Below are positions 24,202 through 35,503 of a stretch of 64,000 nucleotides of DNA, piece by piece. Location of the stretch: NCBI GenBank assembly GCA_029931535.1, contig JAQPZY010001415.1:2074501-2138500 (forward strand), read 5' to 3'. The stretch is from Margaritifera margaritifera (Eukaryota > Mollusca > Bivalvia > Unionida > Margaritiferidae). The first letter of the stretch is position 1; every line of letters begins with the position of its first letter. The position numbers and the translations under genes were made by a program. Under the pieces are notes generated by a model. It worked only from the letters and a program-made list of their open reading frames with translations. It made no database searches and was not told the DNA's origin.

Positions 24202-24601
24202 TTCAAATGATTCAGTACAGTAGTCCATGCATTCATTAATAATATAAATAATGTCAAATGATTCAGTACAGTAGTCCATGCATTCATTAATAATATCAAT
24301 AATGTCAAATGATTCAGTACAGTAGTCCATGTATTCATTAATAATATCAATAATGTCAAATGATTCAGTACAGTAGTCTATGCATTCATTAATAATATTA
24401 ATAATGTCAAATGATTCAGTACAGTAGTCCATGCATTCATTAATAATATTAATAATGTCAAATGATTCAGTACAGTAGTCCATGCATTCATTAATAATAT
24501 AAATAATGTCAAATGATTCAGTACAGTAGTCCATGCATTCATTAATAATATAAATAATGTCAAATGATTCAGTACAGTAGTCTATGCATTCATTAATAAT
24601 A
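24202..24601. repeat. Minisatellite, 51 bp unit, 8 copies
   Basis: TCAAATGATTCAGTACAGTA then GTCCATGCATTCATTAATAA recurs every 51 bp with very low divergence. The minus-strand open frame with a 17-residue repeat is an artefact of the 51-bp length. Confidence 0.95.
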
Positions 24602-24983
24602 AAAACGAAAAGTGGAAGACCTTTTTTTAAAACAAATAAATGTTAAACATATTTATAATTGTGTCATATTGTGAAATGTCTAATATAGAATTCCTGTATT
24701 AACAACACATATATTAATAGCACCTGTATCAGATATATTATTACATTTTTTTAGTTCATTAGATTTAAAGGTGAATAAAAAAGTGCAGGGACTGCAATTT
24801 TGTTACGATACTCTAACTAAATCAATTTCTGTCTTTCAATTTAGAAGTAATACTAATAATAACAACACAGTAGTAATACTATACCATAAAAAAATACTTA
24901 TTATTTACATGTAGAATACAGCTATTTTAGGTGAAACTTACCTTGTTGAATAATTGTAAACATGAGTTTTATGATCCTTACCA
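24602..24983. other. No recognisable feature
   Basis: AT-rich spacer between two arrays. Confidence 0.45.
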
Positions 24984-26220
24984 TGTGAGATAAAGATGTC
25001 TTGTTCATTTTAACTCTTAGACATGCCGATACAGTGAGATAAGGATGTCTTGTTCATTTTAACTCTTAGACATACTTGTACAGTTAGATAAAGATGTCTT
25101 GTTCATTATAACTCTTAGACACACTCGTACAGTTAGATAAAGATGTCTTGTTCATTATAATTCTTAGACACACTCGTACAGTTAGATACAAATGTCTTGT
25201 TCATTTTAACTCTTAGGCATACTTATACAGTTAGATAAAGATGTCTTGTTCATTATAATTCTTAGACATACTCGTACAGTTAGATAAAAATGTCTTGTTC
25301 ATTTTAACTCTGAGATATATGTGTACAATTAGATAAAGATGTCTTGTTCATTATACTGTAGCTCTTAGACATACTCGTACAGTTAAATAAAAATGTCCTG
25401 TTCATTTTAACTCAGAGATATATGTGTACAGTTAGATAAGAATGTCTTGTTCATTGTAACTCTTAGACATACTCGTACAGTTAAAGATGTCATGTTCATT
25501 GTAACTCTTAGACATACTCGTACAGTTAGATAAAGATGTCTTGTTCATTGTAACTCTTAGACATACTTGTACAGTTAGATAAGAATGTCTTGTTCATTAT
25601 GCTGTAACTCTTAGACATACTCATACAGTTAGATAAAGATATTTTATTCATTATACTGTAACTTTTAGACATACTCGTACAGTTAGATAAAGATGTCTTG
25701 TTCATTATACTGTAACTCTTAGACATACTCGTACAGTTAGATAAAGATGTCTTGTTCATTGTAACTCTTAGACATACTCGTACAGTTAAAGATGTCTTTT
25801 TCAGTGTAACTCTTAGACATACTTGTACAGTTAGATAAAGATGTCTTGTTCATTTAACTCTTAGACACACTCGTACAGTTAGATAAAGATGTCTTGTTCA
25901 TTGTAACTCTTAGACACACTCGTACAGTTAAAGATGTCTTGTTCATTATAACTCTTAGACATACTTGTACAGTTAGATAAAGATGTCTTGTTCATTATAC
26001 CTCTTAGACACACTCATACAGTTAGATAAAGATGTCTTGTTCATTGTAACTCTCAGACATACTCATACAGTTAGATAAAGATGTCTTGTTCATTGTAACT
26101 CTCAGACATACTCATAGAGTTAGATCAAGATGTCTTATTCATTATAACCCTTAGACACACTCGTACAGTTAGATAAAGATGTCTTGTTCATTATAACTCT
26201 TACACATACATGTACTCGTA
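24984..26220. repeat. Minisatellite, 49 bp unit, about 25 copies
   Basis: The unit contains GTTAGATAAAGATGTCTTG, then TTCATT, then ACTCTTAGACATACTCGTAC. Some copies lack AGATA or gain CTGTA after TTCATTATA, so lengths run from about 44 to 54. Variants are interspersed. Confidence 0.94.
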
Positions 26221-26448
26221 TATATATTTTTAAGATATGTTGCCCTCAAATTTGTCAAAAGTCACATTTTATTTCTGAAAATAGTAAACATTTGTACACA
26301 AGTAACCTTGATTTTTAAGATAATTTTCACAATGTATATAAATTTCAAGCATAAATAATATTTTTCCAAGCCATAACTTATAATGTTAATCTGCAATGCA
26401 AACCGTGCCCACTTAAAATGTCAAATGTCAAATCAGCAGATTTATAGA

Positions 26449-27370
26449 TGCCCACCATATGTTATGATGTTGTCTGTCCATCTGTCTGTTAGCAAGTTGG
26501 TTTCTACACAATAATTAAAGTTGTACACCATCTACAGTTACCAAACTTTGTGGATGACCTCTACTTAAGATAGGGAAGAATCTTCTCGAGTTTGGGCTAT
26601 AAAAAGGCTCAAAAGTCAAGGTCAGTGTGACTGAAAGAAGAAAAATGGTTTCCATGCAACAACTTGAGTTCTCCATCTACAGTTACCAAATCTTTGTGGA
26701 TCACTTGCACTTTGGCTAAGGAAGAACCCTATCTATTAATGGGTCAAAAGGTCAAGGTCACTGACAGAAAGAAGAAAAATGGTTTCTGCGTAATAACTTG
26801 AGTTCTCCACCATCAATAGTTAGCAGTCTTTGTGAATTGCTTGCACTTGGGCTAAGAAAAAAGCCTATCAGTTTGGGGCTCAAAAGATTAAAGGTCAAGG
26901 TCATTGTGACTTAAATAAATAAATTGTTTTAACACAATAACTTCAGTTCTCCATCATCTACAGTTACTAAACTTTGTAGATAGCTTGAACATTTGATGGG
27001 GAAGAACCCTTTCATTTTTTGAGTCAAAAGGTCAAAGGTTAAGGTCACTGTGACTGAAAGAATAAAAATGGTTTCCACCCAATAGCATCATTTCTATATG
27101 ACATACCACAACCAAACTTTGTGGATGGATTGCACTTGGGGTAAGGAAGAAGCCTATTTTGGGTTGTAAAGACCAATGTCACTGTGACTGAAAGAAGAGA
27201 AATGGTTTCTGTACAATAACATTTGTTCTACATCACAGACCTGGACCAAACTTCGTGGATGGCTTGCACTTAGGATAAAGACGAAACCTATTTGTTTTGA
27301 GGTCAAAAGGCCTAATATCAAGGTCACTGATTGACAGAAGAATAAAATGGTTTCTGTTCCGAAAGTTTAG
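26449..27370 (+). mobile_element. HINE/pearl-like element, family B, about 6 core repeats
   Basis: The left end (CACCATATGTTATGATG, then TGTCCATCTGTCTGTTAGCA) also starts the copies at 53959 and 57206. The core is a degenerate unit of about 140 bp with ACCAAACTTTGTGGATG, TTGCACTT, GGTCAAGGTCACTGTGACTG and AAATGGTTTC, repeated from 26500 to 27360. A short unique left flank plus tandem core is the architecture of mollusc pearl-type, Helitron-like non-autonomous elements. A clear right terminus was not found. Confidence 0.6.
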
Positions 27371-28150
27371 TTATCTACATAGAGGACTATTAAACATTGG
27401 AAGGACGTATATCATGTGCTGTTTGCTGTACTCTGGTTTTGTTTATAATGCATTTCCAAGTGCAATCAGCATAGACTCGGGTATTGCTTCCAGGAAAGGC
27501 ACTTAGCTCAACATGATAGCCAATAATGTGTTCAAGTGCCAACAAACACAGAAAAAAAAACTTCCATGGTTTCCATTGCATAATATGCCATCAGATCAAG
27601 ACTTGCATTGTCTTGTTTAACCAGACCTGTCACATGACTCTATAAAATCCCTGCCAAAAACGAGGGTCTGGTTTTTCTTGTAATTCCAGAACAAAGTATT
27701 TGCAAAGTTTGGAAAAGTGATATGACTGGCTGATGAGATGAGGTAATATGTCATTGTGTTGATGAGATGACATAATGTTTCTTGTAAGCATTGACAATTT
27801 CATTGGCTTTTTGAGACATGCCTCCTGCATTGGAGTCTGTTTAAAAATTATGTTTAATAATATCAATTGAAGCTTACAATTGAAGTTTTGGCATGAAGGA
27901 TTGAAGAAAGTATATCTAGATTAGTGTTGAGATAGTAAGAAATGTCTTTGAATTTTTGTAGCTTTGCATAAACGGTGATAATCGATGTTTGACTGTAGTG
28001 TCCTCTATTGGTAACAGAGATCAATGAAACATTTTACTCAACCCTCGTATGGCAAATATATCACCGAGTCGCATAAGAGTCTGATTGAATGAGACTTAGA
28101 TCTACGCTGTTTGTTCTATCAGGGATTTCAAATGTCCCTGATCTAATCTG
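27371..28150. other. Mostly unrecognised; possible MITE scraps
   Basis: TTGCATAATATGCCATCAGA near 27577 and AGACTTAGATCTACGCTG near 28091 resemble internal parts of the double-hairpin MITE but are too short for a firm call. Otherwise no feature. Confidence 0.3.
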
Positions 28151-28275
28151 AGTAAATAATGATTGGAGTTTGTCTTGCACACTATGCATCAGTAAATAAT
28201 GATTGGAGTTTGTCTTCTTGCACACTATGCATCAGTAAATAATGATTGGAGTTTGTCTTGCACACTATGCATCAG
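28151..28275. repeat. Minisatellite, 40-43 bp unit, 3 copies
   Basis: AGTAAATAATGATTGGAGTT then TGTCTTGCACACTATGCATC, three copies; the second has a 3-bp CTT insertion. Confidence 0.92.
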
Positions 28276-28323
28276 TAAATAAATTAACCCAATTAATAGA
28301 TAAAGTGGTTAAATTGTGTAATA

Positions 28324-28500
28324 CAGTTCACCCTTGTTACAGTGGCATTCATTGTAACAGAATATTTGGATTCTGACCGAAAACTGAAGGAATTAAAAGT
28401 GTTAAATAGTACATTTTATCTTTATAATGGAACATTTAGCTTCCAACTCGGACAGAAATTTCCCAGTATAACAAACATGCATATTTCTTGAATATGTTTT
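28324..28500. mobile_element. Pogo/Tigger-like MITE remnant
   Basis: CAGTTCACCCTTGTTACAGT resembles the CAGT-initiated ends of pogo-type elements. Later text (TCGGACAGAAATTTCCCAG) resembles an inner part. No right end could be fixed. Confidence 0.3.
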
Positions 28501-28712
28501 TCTTTACAATGACGCTCTCATTTCATTTGAATTTTACTATTAATGTTAATATATCTGAGGATACTATAAACATTTATTTCTTGAAAAAAAGTTTTTAAAA
28601 TGGGGGAAAATCTGTGATGTAAGAAATGAAATATATATTTATATTTCTGTCATTTTTCTTATTTGTAAATGCTGATTTGACTCAACAAGACAAGGACAAT
28701 AAGTCATCTAAA

Positions 28713-28925
28713 GCAAAGGAATGTCTTTACTCTGATATACCCATAATTACAACATGCAAAGGAATGTCTTTACTCTGATATACCCATAATTACAACATGC
28801 AAAGGAATGTCTTTACTCTGATATACCCATAATTACAACATGCAAAGGAATGTCTTTACTCTGATATACCCATAAATACAACAAGCAAAGGAATGTCTTT
28901 ACTCTGATATACCCATAATTACAAC
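28713..28925. repeat. Minisatellite, 43 bp unit, 5 copies
   Basis: GCAAAGGAATGTCTTTACTC then TGATATACCCATAATTACAA, nearly identical copies. Confidence 0.93.
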
Positions 28926-29128
28926 ATGGCTGGAAATAAACCTGGTTGTTGAATATCGAGTTGACTGACAGTCTACTAGTAATCACCTTCAAATTGTTCC
29001 ATTTCATGTATATCATCGTATAAAAGTGATTTTTAGGTAAATGTAAGACGAACATTTTATATAAGAGTCTCACCACCTGACAGATTCACCATATGCTTGA
29101 AAATGCCAGAAAAAATTTGTCAGAGGGA

Positions 29129-29162
<34 letters not shown>

Positions 29163-29619
29163 TATACATGTAATAATATAATAGTATAATAATAATAATT
29201 AATAATAAAGTGTGTGTAATAATAATTCCCTTATATAAAAAGGGTAGCTTATTTAGAATACAAATGTATCTAGTCATCCTTGATGCCCTTAACAAATGTA
29301 ATAACAGTATGTGTAGGAATAGAAAGTTTGACAATGATCAGAGGGCAACGTCAGTATTACCGGTAGGTTTTGTGCATTTTATTGAAAAACATTAACTATG
29401 TTAAATACGACAAATTATAGATGGTTATAAACACTGTACATGTACATGCACAACGATGAAATGAATGACAGTAATACAGGAAGTGTAACAAATAATAATA
29501 ATAATAACAATAATATTAATCAGCATGCAGCATTGGGAGCTAAGATAACTGTCATAAATGCGATATTCCAAGATTCGTTAGACCAAAAAATAACCTTGGC
29601 AATTATATATAGCACGAAT
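28926..29619. other. (AAT)n tracts at 29131-29160 and 29484-29520; otherwise unrecognised
   Basis: AAT microsatellites flank AT-rich sequence. GAATACAAATGTATCTAGTC near 29257 matches the SINE-adjacent segment near 5917, so a short dispersed repeat is present. The (AAT) tract may be the tail of a minus-strand retroposon. Confidence 0.45.
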
Positions 29620-30592
29620 AAGATAAACCTGTTTTTTAAAATAAATTATTAAAAGAGGATATCAGTAGATTTCAGAATGAAACTGTAATTAAGACTTGTG
29701 TCATTGATGGCCATACATCATGGCGATCCAGTCTTGGATCTTGTCAGGGTGATCCCTTCTACCACTATTCTTCATTTTTGTGTTGTGTTGAAATACTAGC
29801 TAATCTTGTACAGAAATACTAGCTAATCTTGTACAGAAATACTAGCTAATCTTGTACAGAAATACTAGCTAATCTTGTACAGAAATACTGACTAATCTTG
29901 TACAGAAATACTAGCTAATCCTGTACAGAAATACTAGCTAATCTTGTACAGAAATACTAGCTAATCCTGTACAGAAATAATAGCTAATCTTGTACAGAAA
30001 TACTAGCTGATCTTGTACAGAAATACTAGCTAATCCTGTACAGAAATACTAGCTAATCTTGTACAGAAATACTAGCTAATCTTGTACAGAAATATCAAGA
30101 TGTAAAATTTGTGTTCAGATGAACAATACTGGGTTTATTTTATCACAATATGCAGATGTTAGTCATCCCATATCGTTGAAGCCAGAGAAAAATCATTAAA
30201 AGCTGATGTAAATTTAATAAAAGTTTTTGCAAATATTTCTGGATTGCATATGAATATTGACAAAACCAGAGTGATTTGATTAGGTTTTATGAAAGACAGT
30301 TATCTATAAGTTTGTCACGAAACAAATCAGAGATCAAGGTCAGTTCACAGTATTAGGGGTAAAGTTCTCCACCAACTTTCAAGAAATGGTTGAAATTAAT
30401 TATAATTTGAAATTAAGAGATATTAGGAATTTGCTTATGCAGTGGTCTAATAGAAATGTAACTCCTTTAGAAAAAATTACTCTTTTGAAACATTAAGAGT
30501 GTCAACATTTAATTATCTATTGTTGTCTTTACCAAATGCTCAACAGCAAATATTCATGGAGCTTCATTCCCTCTTTTTTCTTTTCAACACTA
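29620..30592 (+). mobile_element. LINE reverse transcriptase fragment (L1/Tx1-like), interrupted by an array
   Basis: Plus-strand reading gives, with frameshifts, CVIDGHTSWRSSLGSCQGDP (the QGDP motif region), then VEILANLVQ, then the 23-bp array. After it comes NNTGFILSQYADV (the YADD catalytic box, last Asp replaced by Val), then SLKADVNLIKVFANISGLHM, NIDKTRVI, TVLGVKFSTNFQEMVEINYN, LMQWSNRNVTPLEKITLLK and STFNYLLLSLPNAQQQIFM. This is the standard order of a non-LTR reverse transcriptase palm-to-thumb region. Endonuclease and N-terminal parts are missing, stops are present (at IDKTRVI and after LLK), and the catalytic box is damaged, so it is dead. A poly-purine tail was not found; the element ends near 30592 in a short unrelated repeat. 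Confidence 0.8.
29791..30090. repeat. Minisatellite, 23 bp unit, 13 copies, LINE-derived
   Basis: AAATACTAGCTAATCTTGTA plus CAG, 13 copies. The first copy is the LINE coding text for EILANLVQ, and the last runs back into LINE sequence, so the array is an in-place expansion between the GDP and YADD motifs. Confidence 0.95.
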
Positions 30593-30650
30593 AGAAACTT
30601 ATTTTTGTTGTTGTGCCATAAAACACCAAACCAAACCAAAGCATCCCTCT

Positions 30651-31023
30651 TTTTAGCTTTACTTGTCATAGACCAGAAGAGCATATGGAATGGCCTGTTG
30701 TCCATCTTCCATCTGTCCATTAGCACAAGGTAGCATCGCTGCTCTTGATAAAGTACTTTCAAGATTGCCATAAAACTTAACACACACATTCATCCCAAGG
30801 TCTGATTGGTTCTAAATGATAATGGTGCCACTCAGACATCCAATATGGCTGCCACAGCAGCCATCTTGAAAATTGTATAGTTTCTTCTCCAGAATGGATA
30901 GTCATATCAGCATGGGGTTTTCACTTTAAGACTTCTTATGATGTCTAGTTGGTCTTCAATGATAATGTTGCTGAACTGACATTTAGTATGATCCCCCACA
31001 GTGGCCATATTGAAAATCTTGTT
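30651..31023 (+). mobile_element. Pearl-like element, family A: left part of a split copy
   Basis: The left end has a palindrome (AGCTTTACTTGTCATAGACC against GAAGAGCAT), then GGCCTGTTGTCCATC, matching 33554 and 39448. Core text follows (CCATCTTGAAAAT, CATATCAGCATGGGGTTTTC, TTATGATGTCTAGTTGGTC). It stops at 31023 inside a core unit, where the retroelement copy begins. Confidence 0.7.
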
Positions 31024-32317
31024 TTAATATCAGTAATACTTTTGCTGTCACTATTGTGTAGCTTAGCTTTCAGCAATGGAAAAACCGTGTCCGTGCCAAA
31101 TGTACCATCCTCCTGTTCTAGAAAGTTGTTAGAACATGTACATCGACCCAGACTGACCCCATGTCATAGGCCCATGCACAATAGTATCTCTTCATTCTTT
31201 TCCGGACACATTTTTGTCAACACGTGGAAAATTCTTGATCGAGGAAAAAATACATTTCAGAGATGGTTTATTGCTGTTCAGGAACTTATATTCATATTCC
31301 TCTTAATTAGCGAACATTATCCCTTGATCCGTTACTTATCAAAAGTTCTTTTGATAATCAAGTGATAATTTTCAGTGTTTTTTGGTACATGACAAGGCTC
31401 CTACCCTTCATGGGTTTGGGAATTACTTTGTAGGAAAATGAAAGTTTCTAGCTGGTCATCAAAATTCACTTGAATATTATCCATATATTTGTTTTCGCTT
31501 TAAGTGTTTACATTTAATGCAAGGGTACTAGATTTCATTTTCATCACTTTTGTTTAATGTATTGTGCATTATTAAGAGCTATTCAATCTCCTAAACACGT
31601 TAGGGAAAAAAAAATGTGTGTGTTTCCGGTCAGACAATCATCCCTGTTTCTCATTGCCGACCCTAGCACTTTTCCCCAACCCACCCCCAATTTGTGTGTT
31701 TTCTGGTTTTTTTTGCTTTTTTATTTTAAAAAATCACATTGCCGAAATTGATTTGTGCAACTGATTGAGCCGGTTTTGCCCAGTACCGGTACTTTGAAAC
31801 ACTTTAAATATTGTTTGATTTATATATAATGTTTATAAAATAACAAACAAAAAACCCTAATTTTAAAACCAGTGCAATAGGAAACAGACATATTTTTTTT
31901 TTGCCTTAGTAGAGATTACATGTTCCTCCATTCTTTATTTAGTGATTGTGGTATATGTTTAAATTCCTTGATGATATTTCTTTACCTCTGTTTAAACCTC
32001 AGTTAGTCAATGACTTTGAGGTTTTCACTTATGGGTAAGTAGTAAAGATAACACAGCTAACACAAATCCTCATTGTTATTAAAAATCATAATTTTGTTGT
32101 GATCAGCAAATTTCTGTTTCATAAATTTTTATTTCAGATGTCACAAAATAGGGGTAAGTGTGGGCACAAAAAAGCCCTGTGAAAGGCCCACACCACATGT
32201 CTTTCATGTAAAAAATGTACACAAATGGACGTATGTCCAACTTGTTGTTTATGGTCCGACAGTATATGAGACCACCGAAAATAGGCATACTTATAAAAGG
32301 ATTGTGGAAGTGTTCTT
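31024..32317 (+). mobile_element. Gag-like retroelement copy 2, nested in pearl-like element
   Basis: 31025-31232 matches the leader at 7090-7300. An ATG at 32138 after a TTTTATTTCAG acceptor-like site opens the same Cys-rich N-terminus, here better preserved: KCGHKKAL, stop, KAHTTCLSCKKC, DVCPTCCLWSDSI, stop. The CLSCKKC segment is missing from copy 1. Coding text ends near 32300 and pearl-like core sequence resumes. At most the leader and the first 60 codons remain. Sequence 31240-31980 is less clearly related to copy 1. Confidence 0.55.
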
Positions 32318-32891
32318 CCTCCTCTCCATGGCAGCCATCTTGAAAATCTTGTTACCATTACTCTTCCTAAATGGACAGTCATATCAACATGGGGTTTTCA
32401 CCAGAAGGTGTATTATGATCTCTGATTGGTCCTAATATGGCCACTTTGATTGTAATCATGAAAATCTTGTTATTGACACTCCTCCTGAAAGAATGACCAT
32501 ATCGACATGGGATTTTCACGACAAGACTTTTTATGATATCTGGTTGGTCCTAAAGGAAACTGTCACCAATCTTACGTTCAATATGGCTGCCTTGAGAGGC
32601 ATCTTGAAAATCTTGTGATCACTATACCTCATGAATGGATGATCATATTGATATGTGGTTTTCACCCAAAGTCTTCTAATGATGTCTAGTTGGTCCTAGA
32701 TGAAAATGGTAACAATTTTACATTCAACATGGCCACCAAAGTGATAAATTTGCAAATCTTGTTAATGCTGAAAAATATCATAGATGAGTTCAACACTCAG
32801 CAGTTAAAAAAAGAAACAGTCTTATCTTGAATTCCTTGAAATTCTTTTTGGCCAGTAGAGTGTTAGTCCCTTCGTGGGACTTTTGTTTTGT
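32318..32891 (+). mobile_element. Pearl-like element, family A: right part of the split copy
   Basis: About four core units (GCCATCTTGAAAATCTTGTT, CATATCGACATGGGATTTTC, TGGTTGGTCCTAAA) lead into the right flank (CTTATCTTGAATTCC, TTTTTGGCCAGTAGAG). The terminal hairpin is AGTCCCTTCGTGGGACT at 32865-32881, followed by TTTTG. The same terminus occurs at 41066. Confidence 0.75.
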
Positions 32892-33216
32892 TTACAATAT
32901 ATATATATTATGAAAGATGCGAGTACCTTTTACAATATGACAGGGTGATCGGGGATGTCAATGGAATCGGTTTACAGTATGCATTGAAATGAAGGATAAA
33001 ATTACATCAATAATTTACAGATAATTAAGATAAAAAGGGAAAATATGAAAGCCAATACCTATAGATGTAACAGCAATTATAAACTGCAATACAGTATACG
33101 AGTAGATCTACTTATAAGTTTTGTACCTTGTCTTTCTAATCTTTTATCTCTTTTTCTTTCTTTCTTTCTTTTTATTTCCTGTTATATAAAAGGTAGTAAA
33201 AAAAAATTAAACTTAC

Positions 33217-33329
33217 CCCACTATGCAGGAACAGTGGGCATCATTCACTTTCCCAGGTTCAGCATCCACATTGATGGACTGTGTTTTCACACTTTTTCAC
33301 AGACCCCTATGGCACACATTTCCATCATG
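33217..33329 (-). pseudogene. Possible SWIM-type zinc-binding exon with one stop
   Basis: On the minus strand an acceptor (TTTTTTTCAG) and a consensus donor (GTAAGTTT) bound 113 bp. One frame reads HDGNVCHRGL, a TGA stop, KSVKTQSINVDAEPGKVNDA, then HCSCIVG. A CxC followed by a short Gly-containing turn after basic and acidic beta-like text is the first half of a SWIM motif (CxC...CxH), which occurs in YqaJ-associated mobile elements and host ZSWIM-like proteins. The CxH half would be in a downstream exon (below 33217), which I did not find. The in-frame stop argues for decay. Family assignment is inference. Confidence 0.35.
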
Positions 33330-33553
33330 CTGAAAAAAAGTTTCACATTCTCAAGTAGCCTTCACTAAAATATTTGTATCATTGCCTTGTGAGTAATAAA
33401 GGTCCATATAGTGAGGGAGTGTTGTAATATATTTCTTATATTTGCTTATTTTTAGTGATATCAGACTGAATTAAAAATGTCTTAGTTATTGATTTTGCAA
33501 TCTGCTGTTATTAATCCATTCAGTATTTTTTTTCCCTATTAAGGTGAAAACAA

Positions 33554-33905
33554 TTATTTTTAGCTCTTCTGGTCATTGACCAGACGAGCTTATGGGATGG
33601 CCTGTTGTCCATTGCCCTTCATCCATTAGGACAAGTTTGTTATCACTACTCCTCCTAAACTACTTGGAGGATTTGTTTGAAACTTTATACATACATTCAT
33701 CACAAGGTCTAGTCGGTTCAACATGAAAATGGTGCTGCTCAAACATCCAGTATGACCATCACATCAGCTGTCTTGAAAATCATGTTATTGTTACTTTTCC
33801 TGAATGAATGGTCATATCAGCATGGGGTTTTCATTAAAAGACTTATTATGATGTCTAGTTGGTTCTAAATTAAATTGGAGCTGATCTGATGTCCAGTATT
33901 GTGAT
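33554..33905 (+). mobile_element. Pearl-like element, family A: truncated left copy
   Basis: The left palindrome AGCTCTTCTGGTCA against TGACCAGACGAGCT is followed by GGCCTGTTGTCCATTG, CTACTCCTCCTAAACTACTT and about 1.5 core units. The homology stops at 33905 without the right hairpin. Confidence 0.72.
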
Positions 33906-34300
33906 ATAGTGGGCACTATCAATTTTTTTTTTAATAATGGTGTTTTGAAAAAGAAATGAAGATATAAGACTAAGTTTCACTTGTTTTCTTTTAACCCTTA
34001 TTGTTATACATTGGTATGATTTTGATCATGGGACCATGTTAGTACCTCATTATATCCTGAATCACGTTATAACGAGGTGCGTTATAATGATTGATAGCTG
34101 TATTTGGTCCATGATGCCAATCTGCAGCCAAATATGGCTACTGTTACAAAGAAAAGAAGAGCATTTAAACAACTTCTAAAAAGCCTTTCAACAGAATTTG
34201 ATCGAAAGCATCAGGCTATTAAGATCTTTCATATTTGTTAAAATGATGCTGATCTGGCTTTATTTATGACTGCTGTTACTAAAACCAGATTTTTTTTTTT
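33906..34300. other. Pogo/Tigger-like end remnant near 34060-34110; left flank of the 128-bp array
   Basis: CACGTTATAACGAGGTGCG then TTATAATGA near 34073 looks like the end region of a pogo-type MITE. From 34130 the text (AACTTCTAAAAAGCC, CAACAGAATTTGATCGAAAG) is a diverged relative of the 128-bp unit that follows. Confidence 0.4.
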
Positions 34301-35008
34301 AATGACTTCTTTTTTAAAACTACTCAACAGAATTTTACCAAATTGTACAGAAAGCATTCTGGTAATAAGGGTGTTCCGATTTATACAAATGATGCCATTT
34401 AGATATGATCACCATTACAAAATATGAAAATGACTTCTTTTTTAAAACTACTCAGCAGAATTTTACCAAATTGTACAGAAAGCATTCTGGTAATAAGGGT
34501 GTTCCGATTTATACAAATGATGCCATTTAGATATGATCACCATTACAAAATATGAAAATGACTTCTTTTTTCAAACTACTCAACAGAATTTTACCAAATT
34601 GTACAGAAATCATTCTGGTAATAAGGGTGTTCCGATTTATACAAATGATGCCATTTAGATATGATCACCATTACAAAATATGAAAATGACTTCTTTTTTA
34701 AAACTACTCAACAGAATTTTACCAAATTGTACAGAAAGCATTCTGGTGATAAGGGTGTTCCGATTTATACAAATGATGCCATTTAGATATGATCACCATT
34801 ACAAAATATGAAAATGACTTCTTTTTTAAAACTACTCAACAGAATTTTACCAAATTGTACAGAAATCATTCTGGTAATAAGGGTGTTCTGATTTATACAA
34901 ATAATGCCATTTAGATATGATCACCATTACAAAATATGAAAATGACTTCTTTTTTAAAACTACTCAACAGAATTTTACCAAATTGTACAGAAAGCATTCT
35001 TGCATGAA
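34301..35008 (+). repeat. Tandem array, 128 bp unit, about 5.5 copies
   Basis: AATGACTTCTTTTTTAAAAC begins units at 34301, 34429, 34557, 34685, 34813 and 34941, all exactly 128 bp apart and nearly identical. Each contains ACAGAATTTTACCAAATTGT and AAGGGTGTTCCGATTTATAC. With the diverged flank at 34130 and a unique right flank, it may be the core of a third pearl/HINE-like family. Confidence 0.93.
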
Positions 35009-35345
35009 TGGCTTTTAAGTTTGTACAGATGATGCTAAAATATAAAAAATTGTAGCATTTTCTTCTAAAATACAACATGAACAGTTTCTAAGTTATGAAT
35101 TAGGAGCAAGTTCTGAGGGGCTGGGAGAAATTTAATCCCGGAGTCAGTGATGGTTGTATAATATGTGCAGATCTCAATAGTTTCTAAGTTACGATTCCAG
35201 GGACAGGGCCCCAGAAGAGTAAAGACAGATCCATGAATCTATACTGACTGCACAAATTAACTCTTCTTGTAATGGCAAATAAATGTATATACTTTAAGGG
35301 TTGGGTTATGAACAATTTCTGAGTTACGAATTAGGATCAAGTCCT
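35009..35345 (+). mobile_element. Right flank of the 128-bp array (possible HINE-like element)
   Basis: AGTTTCTAAGTTATGAATTA recurs in diverged form at 35178 (AGTTTCTAAGTTACGATT) and 35312 (AATTTCTGAGTTACGAATTA), about 130 bp apart. This points to old degenerate units continuing the array. No terminal hairpin was found. Confidence 0.35.
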
Positions 35346-35460
35346 ATATCAGGGATCCTGAAATTCTTGGCCCTTGTCGGTCATTTTTTTTCCTGAAAAT
35401 TAACATGAACAGATATTTGTGAAATTTAATATATAAACCTTCAAAGTAGGTATATAATTT

Positions 35461-35468
35461 TGTTACAG

Positions 35469-35503
<35 letters not shown>

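Noticed and set aside
30949..31365. 138-codon plus-strand open frame
   Set aside because: It spans the junction of pearl-like core and retroelement leader, both non-coding.
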